Source of the DNA: Pseudomonadota bacterium
Lineage (GTDB): Bacteria > Pseudomonadota > Gammaproteobacteria > Burkholderiales > Burkholderiaceae_C
DNA: 5,086 bases
Direction of reading: 5' to 3'
Assembly: GCA_023394015.1 (NCBI GenBank)
Contig: JAEXBL010000425.1
Span: 1 to 5,086 of the forward strand
This document shows positions 1 through 5,086 of the stretch, piece after piece. The translations under genes and the position numbers were made by a program. Every line of letters starts with the position of its first letter. The first letter of the stretch is position 1. The notes beneath the pieces were generated by a model, which saw nothing but the letters and a program-made list of their open reading frames with translations, was not told where the DNA came from and made no database searches.

Positions 1-1612
1 ATTGTTGCCCGGGCGCGAGCGGCTCGCCCCGATCGCGCACCGTCATGTGCAGGCCGGCGGCATCGCGGTGCAGCCGCACCGTCAGGCCCTGGCGCTCGGG
101 CGGCAGCTGGCGGGTGGCGTCCCAGCCGTTCTTCAGCAGGTTGAGCAGCACCTGCTGGATCTGCAAGGCATCGACGGTGAGCCGCGCCTCGGCCGGCAGC
201 TCGTTGATCACCAGCACCGGCGGCGCCTGCACCTGCATGCCGCGAAACAGCGCCACCGCCTCCTGCACCAGCGCCACCGGGTCCACCGTCTGCTGCTGCG
301 CCACGCGCTTCTTGGCAAAGGCGCGGATGCGGCTGAGCACGCCGGCGGCGCGCTCGGCCTGGCCGGCCATCTCGCTGGCGGCCTCGCGCGCGGCCTCGGG
401 CGACAGGCGCTGGTTGTCGATGCGGCGCAGCAGGCTGTGGGCGTAGTTGCCGATGGCCGCCAGCGGCTGGTTCAGCTCGTGCGCCAGCGTGCCCGACAGC
501 TCGCCCAGCACCGACAGGCGCGCCATGTGCTCGGCCTGCTCGCGGCTCTGGCGCAGGCGCTCTTCCAGTTCGTCGCGCTCGCGCGCTGCCCGGCGCAGGT
601 CGGCGGTGCGCGCCTGCACCTGGCGCTCGACGTGGGCGGTGTACAGGCCGCCCAGCGCAATCAGGCCCACCAGCCCCGCCAGCCAGGGCCAGTAGCGCTG
701 CGCCAGCGCCGTCAGCGTGGGCACGCGCAGGTCGGCGTAGGGGCCGATGCGCAGCTCGCGCTGCAAATCGTGCACCGACTGGTAGTCGGCCGGCACGGTC
801 CAGGTGATGGGGCTGTCGCCGGCGCGCATCTCCAGCAGCGCAATGGTGACGGCACGCGCCAGCGCCGGGTCGGTGTGGCGCAGGGTGGCGATCGGCCAGT
901 TGGGGTAGATGCGGGTGGAGCTGGCGCAGTCGAAGCCGGTCTCGTGCCGGGGCGCCACCACGCGAAAGCGCTGGCGCCAGTCGGGCCGGCTCTCCAGCAT
1001 GCAGGCGCGCACGAAGCCGGCGTCGGCGGCGCCGCTGGCCACGGCGTCGAGCACGCGGTCCATCGGCAGGCCGACCACCTGCAGCGCGCCCAGGTCGCGC
1101 TCCGGGTCGATGCCCTCGGCCGCCAGTTCGCGCCACACCAGCTGGTAGCCGGCAAAGCCCTCCTGGCCAACGATGGCCACGCGCTGCCCGCGCAAGTCGG
1201 CCAGGCGCTGGATGCGCGGGTTGCCAGCCAGCGTGACCACCGCCGCGCCCACGCCCTGCCAGGCCGAACTGGGCAGGCTGGCGCCGGTCTCCAGGGTCAG
1301 GATGCGGGAGGCGCCCAGGCGCGACTCCAGCTCCACGTAATGGCCGGGGTTGGTGATGATGAAGTCGACCTTCCTCGCCTGGGCCGCCTGGTCGAGGGCG
1401 GCGTGGTCCAGCGACAGCAGCTCGACCGCACGGCCGGGCAAGGCACTGCGCAAGCGGGTGGCCACCGGCGTCCACTCCTCCACCGCCGCCTCGGCCCCCA
1501 GGTAGGCCAGCACGCCAATGCGCACGGCGGCGCCGTCCGGCTGGGCCCAGGGTGCCGCGCAGCCCGCGCCCAGCACGGCCGCCAGCGCCAGCCGGCGCCA
1601 GAAACGCTGCAT
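1..1612 (-). CDS. ttrS: Tetrathionate sensor histidine kinase TtrS (3' end cut by window edge)
   Basis: This is the membrane sensor kinase of the TtrS/TtrR system, which in characterised bacteria detects tetrathionate in the periplasm and activates ttrBCA through TtrR. Read on the minus strand from Met at 1612, 537 codons are open to the edge. Residues 1-23 form an Arg-rich then hydrophobic signal peptide. Residues 24-303 are a PhnD-like periplasmic binding domain, with segments such as TNPGHYVELE, VAIVGQEGFAGYQ and STRIYPNWPIATLRHTD. Residues 304-326 are one TM helix, followed by a charged linker likely to be a coiled coil. The HisKA box is LAHELNQPLAAIGNYA, with phospho-acceptor H378. The ATPase N-box is NLLKNGWDA (N491, N495), and a G1-like DRGEP starts at D527 just before the cut. 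The start at 1612 has GAGGG five bases upstream; in-frame ATGs at 1633 and 1690 lack a Shine-Dalgarno. The gene is divergent from ttrB, as expected for a dedicated regulator. The missing end should hold the remaining G boxes. The assignment is secure as a TtrS-type kinase; the tetrathionate ligand is inferred from family and context. Confidence 0.93.
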   Translation of the reverse strand, partial: MQRFWRRLALAAVLGAGCAAPWAQPDGAAVRIGVLAYLGAEAAVEEWTPVATRLRSALPGRAVELLSLDHAALDQAAQARKVDFIITNPGHYVELESRLGASRILTLETGASLPSSAWQGVGAAVVTLAGNPRIQRLADLRGQRVAIVGQEGFAGYQLVWRELAAEGIDPERDLGALQVVGLPMDRVLDAVASGAADAGFVRACMLESRPDWRQRFRVVAPRHETGFDCASSTRIYPNWPIATLRHTDPALARAVTIALLEMRAGDSPITWTVPADYQSVHDLQRELRIGPYADLRVPTLTALAQRYWPWLAGLVGLIALGGLYTAHVERQVQARTADLRRAARERDELEERLRQSREQAEHMARLSVLGELSGTLAHELNQPLAAIGNYAHSLLRRIDNQRLSPEAAREAASEMAGQAERAAGVLSRIRAFAKKRVAQQQTVDPVALVQEAVALFRGMQVQAPPVLVINELPAEARLTVDALQIQQVLLNLLKNGWDATRQLPPERQGLTVRLHRDAAGLHMTVRDRGEPLAPGQQ

Positions 1613-1617
1613 CCACG

Positions 1618-1624
1618 CCCTCAC
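1618..1624 (-). promoter_or_regulatory. Ribosome binding site deciding the ttrS start
   Basis: On the minus strand GTGAGGG ends five bases before the ATG at 1612. This is the only good Shine-Dalgarno near the three in-frame ATGs (1690, 1633, 1612). It gives a protein starting MQRFWRR, a typical positively charged signal-peptide n-region. The start at 1633 would add seven residues (MRPVRAW) and is preceded by an A/T-rich stretch with no purine run of the right kind. Confidence 0.55.
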
Positions 1625-1635
1625 GGGCCGCATTT

Positions 1636-1651
1636 GATTTCGCACCAAATC
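1636..1651. repeat. Short inverted repeat GATTT-N6-AAATC
   Basis: The arms GATTT (1636-1640) and AAATC (1647-1651) are perfect complements around the six-base centre CGCACC. The element lies in the leader of ttrS, about 25-40 bases before its likely start. It could be an operator or a weak hairpin in the ttrS mRNA, but with five-base arms chance is a real alternative. Confidence 0.3.
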
Positions 1652-1655
1652 ACTC

Positions 1656-1686
1656 GGCAATAGGGAAAAGGGTCTAGTGGCCTCAA
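1656..1686 (-). promoter_or_regulatory. Possible ttrS promoter
   Basis: On the minus strand TTGAGG (1686 to 1681) is followed after about 18 bases by TATTGC, ending near 1657. Both hexamers are partial matches to sigma-70 elements. Transcription would start near 1650, upstream of ATG 1633 and ATG 1612 but downstream of the ATG at 1690. If real, it would rule out the longest ttrS start. Confidence 0.2.
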
Positions 1687-1693
1687 CCATTGA
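1683..1693. repeat. Dyad TCAACCATTGA between divergent promoters
   Basis: TCAA (1683-1686) and TTGA (1690-1693) are perfect inverted arms around CCA. The arms coincide with the -35-like hexamers of the two divergent promoters proposed here: TTGAGG on minus and TTGACC on plus. It may simply reflect two -35 boxes placed back to back, or be an operator half-site pair. Its orientation is opposite to an FNR site. Confidence 0.35.
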
Positions 1694-1717
1694 CCCGATG
1701 GCGAGAAGGGTTATCGA
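1690..1717 (+). promoter_or_regulatory. Possible ttrBCA promoter
   Basis: TTGACC (1690-1695) matches the sigma-70 -35 consensus at five of six positions. Sixteen bases on, TATCGA (1712-1717) keeps only the TAT of the -10. A good -35 with a poor -10 suits an activator-dependent promoter, as expected for TtrR control, but this is a weak match found by eye. Transcription would start near 1724, giving a leader of roughly 45 bases before ttrB. Confidence 0.3.
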
Positions 1718-1750
1718 TTGTTACATTGGCTTGGGCCTCAGAAAGCCCCT

Positions 1751-1757
1751 GAAGGGA
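1751..1757 (+). promoter_or_regulatory. Ribosome binding site of ttrB
   Basis: GAAGGGA lies 11 bases before the ATG at 1769. The spacing is slightly long, but this is the only purine-rich Shine-Dalgarno-like run upstream. The alternative in-frame TTG at 1718 has no such site and would put 17 extra residues before the Tat-type signal, so ATG 1769 is preferred. Confidence 0.5.
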
Positions 1758-1768
1758 ACCGACCAGAC

Positions 1769-2545
1769 ATGACCACGAGCACCTCCTCCAAACTCCCCTC
1801 GACCAGCAAGCGCGGCCTGTTGCGCGCGCTGTTCGGCTTCGGCGTCACGGCCACCGGCATGGTGGTGGGCGCCAGCCCGGCCGAGGCGGCCATCGGCAGC
1901 CAGCCGCCGCGCCGCCCCGGCGAAGACGGCAAGCGCTACGGCATGCTGGTGGACATCCGCCGCTGCATCGGCTGCCAGGCCTGCACCGTGAGTTGCTCGA
2001 TGGAGAACCTGCCGCCCCTGGGGCAGTTTCGCACCACCGTGCTGCAGTACGAGGTTGACACCAAGGGGGCCGGCGCACCGCCGGCCATGGTGAGCCTGCC
2101 GCGCCTGTGCAACCACTGCGACAACCCGCCCTGCGTGCCGGTGTGCCCGGTGCAGGCCACCTTCCAGCGCACCGACGGCGTGGTGCTGGTGGACAACGAG
2201 CGCTGCGTGGGTTGCGGCTACTGCGTGCAGGCCTGCCCCTACGACGCGCGCTTCATCAACCACGAGACCCAGACCGCCGACAAGTGCACCTTCTGCGAGC
2301 ACCGGCTGGAGGCCGGCCTGCTGCCCGCCTGCGTGGAGAGCTGCGTCGGCGGCGCGCGCAAGGTGGGTGACCTGAACAACCCGCAGAGCGAGATCTCCAC
2401 CCTGCTGCGCGAGCACAAGGACGAGATCAAGGTGCTCAAGCCCGACCTGAACACGCGCCCGCACGTGTTCTACATCGGCCTGCCGGACGAGTTCGTCGAC
2501 GGCATCGACGGCCAGGCCGGCGTGCGCGTGGTGCCCGAGCACTGA
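1769..2545 (+). CDS. ttrB: Tetrathionate reductase iron-sulfur subunit TtrB
   Basis: This is the electron-transfer subunit that passes electrons from TtrC to the molybdenum subunit TtrA on the periplasmic side of the membrane. The 258-residue protein starts with a Tat-type signal: TSKRGLLRA (residues 12-20), a hydrophobic stretch to about 36, and a likely cleavage site after AEA (38-40). Sixteen cysteines in four sets fit four [4Fe-4S] clusters: C66/C69/C72/C76, C114/C117/C122/C126, C146/C149/C152/C156 and C173/C176/C188/C192. The motifs are RCIGCQACTVSC, CNHCDNPPCVPVCP, RCVGCGYCVQACP and a spaced CTFC...CVESC. Length and cluster pattern match the DmsB/NrfC/TtrB ferredoxin family. The signal has Lys-Arg instead of Arg-Arg, the same variant reported for Salmonella TtrB, which supports the TtrB call over related PsrB or DmsB proteins. 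It is first in the operon, 17 bases before ttrC. Confidence 0.95.
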   Translation: MTTSTSSKLPSTSKRGLLRALFGFGVTATGMVVGASPAEAAIGSQPPRRPGEDGKRYGMLVDIRRCIGCQACTVSCSMENLPPLGQFRTTVLQYEVDTKGAGAPPAMVSLPRLCNHCDNPPCVPVCPVQATFQRTDGVVLVDNERCVGCGYCVQACPYDARFINHETQTADKCTFCEHRLEAGLLPACVESCVGGARKVGDLNNPQSEISTLLREHKDEIKVLKPDLNTRPHVFYIGLPDEFVDGIDGQAGVRVVPEH

Positions 2546-2548
2546 GCC

Positions 2549-2554
2549 AAGGAG
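2549..2554 (+). promoter_or_regulatory. Ribosome binding site of ttrC
   Basis: AAGGAG sits in the 17-base ttrB-ttrC gap with eight bases to the ATG at 2563. It is a near-perfect Shine-Dalgarno, fixes the ttrC start and shows independent initiation rather than coupling by overlap. Confidence 0.8.
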
Positions 2555-2562
2555 CGAAGCAC

Positions 2563-3594
2563 ATGAACATCATCGAACTGCTCACCCCCGCCTACGAGGC
2601 CGCCTGGCTGCCCTGGGCGGTGCAATATTTCTTCCTGATCGGCATCGCCGCCACGGCGGCCCTGCTGTCGGCCTGGCTGGCCTTTGGCCAGGCCGGCTCC
2701 GAGCGCGCGCGGCTGCTGCCGGCGGCCGTCACGGTGCTGGCCGTCACCGCCATTGCCGCGCCGGTGTCGCTGCTGGCCGATTTGCACCAGCCCGGCCGCT
2801 TCTGGCACTTCTATGCCCACCCCACGCCCTGGTCGTGGATGTCGATCGGCGCCTACCTGCTGCCGGTATTCGTCATGCTGTCGCTGGGCTTCGTCGCCCT
2901 GTGGTGGCTGCGCAAGCCGGCGCTGCTGCGGGTGGTGGCGGTGCTGCTGGCGCTGAGCGCCCTCAGCATCCTCACCTACACCGGCGGCGAGATGATGGTG
3001 GTGCGCGCCCGCCCGCTGTGGGCCACCATCTTCCTGCCCATCAACCTGGCGCTGACCGGCATGCTGGGCACCCTGGGCGCGGTGCTGCTGCTGGGCCGCT
3101 GGCTGCCGGCCGGCCTGGACGCCGTGCCTTTGGCCCTGGTGCGCCGCGTGGCGCAGTGGGTGTCGCTGGCCCTGGTGGCCGTGGCCCTGGTGTGGGCCGT
3201 GCTGGGTGCACTGGGGCAGTCGCCCTCGTTCACCGAGGCCATCGAGCTGTTCAACGACTTCGGCGCCTGGAAGCTGGCCATGCTGGGCTCGGTGGTCGGC
3301 GGGCTGGTGATGCTGGCGCTGATCTGGCGCCCCCACCCGCAGGGCATGGGCAGCGGCTACGCCCTGCTGCTGGCCGTGGCCATGCTGGTGGCCGCCTGGG
3401 TGTTCCGCTGGATCGTGTTCATGGCCGTGCAGACGGTGCCCAAGTTCGGCGCCGGCCTGTACCTGCAAGGCGTGTCCTGGGGCAGTGACGGCGTGCTTGG
3501 CATGGTCGGCGTGTTCGGCCTGGTGGCGGCCCTGATCGCCGTGGCCACCTACGCCCTGTACCGCTTCCCGCCGCGCGCAGCGCAAGCCGCCTGA
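2563..3594 (+). CDS. ttrC: Tetrathionate reductase membrane subunit TtrC (NrfD/PsrC-type quinol dehydrogenase)
   Basis: TtrC anchors the complex in the membrane and oxidises quinol, giving electrons to TtrB. The 343-residue protein shows nine hydrophobic segments at about 18-41, 52-71, 93-115, 120-138, 153-178, 196-217, 238-255, 265-289 and 311-333. This agrees with the nine helices predicted for TtrC and differs from the usual eight of PsrC. Family-like features are DLHQPGRFWHF (73-83) in the loop after helix 2, TGGEMMVVR (140-148) after helix 4, and RWIVFMAVQTVPKFGAGLY (282-300) near the last helices. The pattern is typical of NrfD-family quinol sites, though which residues bind quinol here is inferred. 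There is no signal peptide. It sits between ttrB and ttrA, the BCA order seen in characterised ttr operons and one reason to prefer TtrC over other NrfD proteins. Confidence 0.93.
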   Translation: MNIIELLTPAYEAAWLPWAVQYFFLIGIAATAALLSAWLAFGQAGSERARLLPAAVTVLAVTAIAAPVSLLADLHQPGRFWHFYAHPTPWSWMSIGAYLLPVFVMLSLGFVALWWLRKPALLRVVAVLLALSALSILTYTGGEMMVVRARPLWATIFLPINLALTGMLGTLGAVLLLGRWLPAGLDAVPLALVRRVAQWVSLALVAVALVWAVLGALGQSPSFTEAIELFNDFGAWKLAMLGSVVGGLVMLALIWRPHPQGMGSGYALLLAVAMLVAAWVFRWIVFMAVQTVPKFGAGLYLQGVSWGSDGVLGMVGVFGLVAALIAVATYALYRFPPRAAQAA

Positions 3595-3613
3595 GCCCGC
3601 GCCCCGACTGGAT

Positions 3614-3617
3614 GGAG
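3614..3617 (+). promoter_or_regulatory. Ribosome binding site of ttrA
   Basis: GGAG lies six bases before the ATG at 3624 in the short ttrC-ttrA gap. An in-frame ATG at 3612 overlaps this site and has no Shine-Dalgarno of its own, so 3624 is the better start. Confidence 0.65.
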
Positions 3618-3623
3618 ATCGAC

Positions 3624-5086
3624 ATGAACGAAAAAGTCAAAGACAAGCACCAAGCCGGCCACGACGCGCCCGACCTGGACAAGCGCAAGCTCATCACCCA
3701 CGGCGGCATCGCCGCCGGCGGCATCGCGGCCTTCGCGGCCGGCTATGGCGAGACCGTGTTCAAGGCCGGCAAGGGCCTGGTCACCGGCAGCGCCGGCGAG
3801 GTGCCGGCCCACGCCACGCGCGGCAACTCGCTCACGCCCGAGTTCCGCATCGACCCCGCCACCGGCGCGCTGAGCACGCAGCCCGGTCAGACCGTGGCCA
3901 TGTCGAGCTGCATGGGCTGCTGGACGCAGTGCGGCGTGCGCGTGCGGGTGGACACCGAGACCAACACCATCCTGCGCGTGGCCGGCAACCCCTACCACCC
4001 GCTGGCCACCACCAGCCCGGTGCCCATGGAGATGCCGATCCGCGAGGCCTACACCCGGCTCGGCGGCGAAGGCGGCCTGGGCGGGCGCGCCACCTCGTGC
4101 GCGCGCGGCTCGGCCATGCAGGAGCAGCAGCTCAACCCGCACCGCGTGCTGCAGCCGCTCAAGCGCGTCGGCCCGCGCGGCTCGGGCGAGTGGAAGACGA
4201 TTTCCTTCGAGGACCTGGTCAAGGAGGTCTGCGAAGGCGGCGACCTGTTCGGCGAAGGCCATGTGGACGGCCTGCGCGCCATCTTCGACCAGCAGACGCT
4301 GATCGACCCGGAGAACCCCGAGTACGGTCCCAAGGTCAACCAGTTCATGTTCACCGACGCGTCCAACGAAGGCCGCACCGGGCTGATCCGCCGTTTCACC
4401 GAGCAGTCCTTCGGCAGCATCAACTTTGCCAACCACGGCTCGTACTGCGGCCAGAGCTTCCGCGTCGGCGCCGGCGCCGCGCTGGGCAACATTCGCGGCA
4501 TGCCGCACGGCAAGCCCGACTGGAGCAGCGCCGAGTTCGGCCTGTTCATCGGCGCCGCCCCGGCGCAGGCCGGCAACCCTTTCCAGCGCCAGGGCCGTGA
4601 ACTGGCCGAGGCCCGCGCGCGCAAGGAAAACACCTTCCGCTACGTCGTCGTCTCGCCGGTGCTGCCCACCTCGTCCAGCCTGGCGGCCGGCAGCGGCAAC
4701 CGCTGGGTGGCCGTCAAGCCCGCCACCGACCTGGCGCTGGTGATGGGCCTGATCCGCTGGATCATCGACAACGACCGCTACGACGCCACCAACCTGAGCC
4801 AGCCCGGCCCGGCCGCCATGGCCGCCGCCGGCGAGGCCACCTGGACCAACGCCACGCACCTGGTGGTGGCCGACCCGAAGCACCCGCGCTTCGGCAGCTT
4901 CGTGCGCGGTGCCGACCTGGGCTGGGCCCTGCCCGAGCCCGCGGTCAAACCCGAAGGCGCCGCCCCGGCCGCCGCCGCCGAGCCGGTGCCCGACGTCTAC
5001 GTGGTGCAGGCCGCAGACGGCACGCTGTTGCCGCACACCCAGCCGCAGCCGGCGAACCTGAAGGTGGAGCTGACGCTGGACATCCC
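3624..5086 (+). CDS. ttrA: Tetrathionate reductase molybdopterin catalytic subunit TtrA (N-terminal half, cut by window edge)
   Basis: TtrA reduces tetrathionate to two thiosulfates at a Mo-bis(molybdopterin guanine dinucleotide) centre in the periplasm. The window holds 487 complete codons, about half of the roughly 1,000-residue family length. The N-terminus carries a Tat-like signal, DKRKLITHGG (19-28), then a Gly/Ala-rich hydrophobic stretch to about 42, with no obvious cleavage site. The [4Fe-4S] ligands are C96, C99 and C103 (CMGCWTQC) with C159 (TSCARG) as the fourth. GDLFGEGHVDGLRAI follows, and NHGSYCGQ puts C275 where DMSO-reductase-family enzymes place the Mo ligand. A Cys ligand is expected for tetrathionate, polysulfide and arsenate-type reductases. 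Residues 440-457 are Ala/Pro/Glu-rich and probably a surface loop. The neighbours TtrB, TtrC and TtrS make tetrathionate much more likely than arsenate or selenate as substrate, though sequence alone does not prove it. Confidence 0.95.
   Translation, partial: MNEKVKDKHQAGHDAPDLDKRKLITHGGIAAGGIAAFAAGYGETVFKAGKGLVTGSAGEVPAHATRGNSLTPEFRIDPATGALSTQPGQTVAMSSCMGCWTQCGVRVRVDTETNTILRVAGNPYHPLATTSPVPMEMPIREAYTRLGGEGGLGGRATSCARGSAMQEQQLNPHRVLQPLKRVGPRGSGEWKTISFEDLVKEVCEGGDLFGEGHVDGLRAIFDQQTLIDPENPEYGPKVNQFMFTDASNEGRTGLIRRFTEQSFGSINFANHGSYCGQSFRVGAGAALGNIRGMPHGKPDWSSAEFGLFIGAAPAQAGNPFQRQGRELAEARARKENTFRYVVVSPVLPTSSSLAAGSGNRWVAVKPATDLALVMGLIRWIIDNDRYDATNLSQPGPAAMAAAGEATWTNATHLVVADPKHPRFGSFVRGADLGWALPEPAVKPEGAAPAAAAEPVPDVYVVQAADGTLLPHTQPQPANLKVELTLDI

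Larger units (their letters stand above)
1613..1768. promoter_or_regulatory. Divergent ttrS / ttrBCA control region
   Basis: This is the only substantial non-coding stretch in the window, and it is visibly less GC-rich than the flanking genes. By position it must carry the promoters of both ttrS (leftward) and ttrBCA (rightward), and it is the expected binding place for TtrR. It contains a TCAA-N3-TTGA dyad, promoter-like hexamers facing both ways, a pair of GTTA repeats ten bases apart and a GATTT-N6-AAATC dyad. No good FNR site (TTGAT-N4-ATCAA) is present, so oxygen control by FNR, known for the Salmonella locus, is not supported by the sequence here. The left part (1613-1690) would be coding if ttrS used one of its upstream ATGs. 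Confidence 0.7.

Noticed and set aside
1560..1610. Lipoprotein signal (LGAGC) in TtrS
   Set aside because: The residue three before the Cys is Gly, not the Leu/Val/Ile of a lipobox, and sensor kinases of this type use an ordinary signal peptide.
2..1663. Plus-strand open frame of 553 codons covering the ttrS region
   Set aside because: Its translation is His/Arg/Gln/Ala-rich without any domain, whereas the minus strand gives a full TtrS with signal, sensor, TM and H-box. It is an antisense shadow caused by high GC.
1690..1703. Possible FNR site beginning TTGAC
   Set aside because: TTGACCCGATGGCG has only the left half-site; the right half (ATCAA) is absent.
1733..1748. Possible hairpin or attenuator GGGC-N8-GCCC in the ttrB leader
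   Set aside because: The stem is only four base pairs with an eight-base loop and has no U-run; in a high-GC sequence this is expected by chance.
1721..2542. Minus-strand open frame opposite ttrB
   Set aside because: Composition is low-complexity (Ala, His, Val, Gln) and no motif is present; ttrB with its 16 cluster cysteines is the real gene.
2470..3585. Minus-strand open frame opposite ttrC
   Set aside because: The product is a Gln/His/Gly/Arg-rich sequence typical of the reverse of membrane-protein codons; there is no domain and no credible start.
3595..3623. Possible terminator between ttrC and ttrA
   Set aside because: The 29-base gap has no strong hairpin or T-run and carries a Shine-Dalgarno for ttrA, so read-through as one operon is more likely.
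3549..5036. Minus-strand open frame of 495 codons opposite ttrA
   Set aside because: It is an antisense shadow of ttrA, Ala/Gly/Arg/His-rich and spanning the end of ttrC and the ttrA start, without recognisable motifs.

Overview
This window is most of a tetrathionate respiration (ttr) locus from a high-GC bacterium. By eye the G+C content is near 70%, with strong third-position G/C bias in every gene. The protein sequences look like those of Betaproteobacteria, most likely Burkholderiales (Comamonadaceae-like). That placement is an inference from composition and protein style and was not tested by any search.

Layout. On the minus strand, from about 1612 down to the left edge, lies ttrS, the membrane sensor histidine kinase of the TtrS/TtrR two-component system. 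It has an intact 5' end, but its C-terminus (end of the ATPase domain) runs off the window. The response regulator ttrR is not visible; if present it should lie to the left. A region of about 150 bp (1613-1768), less GC-rich than the rest, separates ttrS from the divergent plus-strand operon. It holds small dyads and weak promoter-like hexamers facing both ways. On the plus strand come ttrB (1769-2545, four-cluster ferredoxin subunit), ttrC (2563-3594, nine-helix NrfD/PsrC-type quinol dehydrogenase) and ttrA (3624 to the right edge, molybdopterin catalytic subunit, about its first half). Gaps of 17 and 28-29 nt, each with a Shine-Dalgarno sequence, indicate one transcript in the order B-C-A.

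How it works together. From knowledge of the family, TtrS senses tetrathionate in the periplasm and phosphorylates TtrR, which turns on ttrBCA. TtrC takes electrons from quinol in the membrane. TtrB passes them through four [4Fe-4S] clusters to TtrA. TtrA reduces tetrathionate to two thiosulfates at a Mo-bis-MGD centre on the periplasmic side. The sequence supports each role: 16 cluster-ligand cysteines in TtrB, nine hydrophobic segments in TtrC, an N-terminal Cys cluster plus a candidate Mo-ligand Cys in TtrA, and a PhnD-like sensor, one TM helix and an H-box in TtrS.

I see no previously undescribed system here. The points most worth a second look are Tat-type signals in both TtrA and TtrB that carry Lys-Arg instead of Arg-Arg, a sensor domain whose only mature cysteines are a pair 25 residues apart, the compact divergent control region, and an Ala/Pro-rich segment in TtrA. 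Apart from the 1613-1768 control region there is no non-coding stretch longer than 29 nt, and I saw no RNA genes, CRISPR arrays, insertion sequences or convincing terminators.
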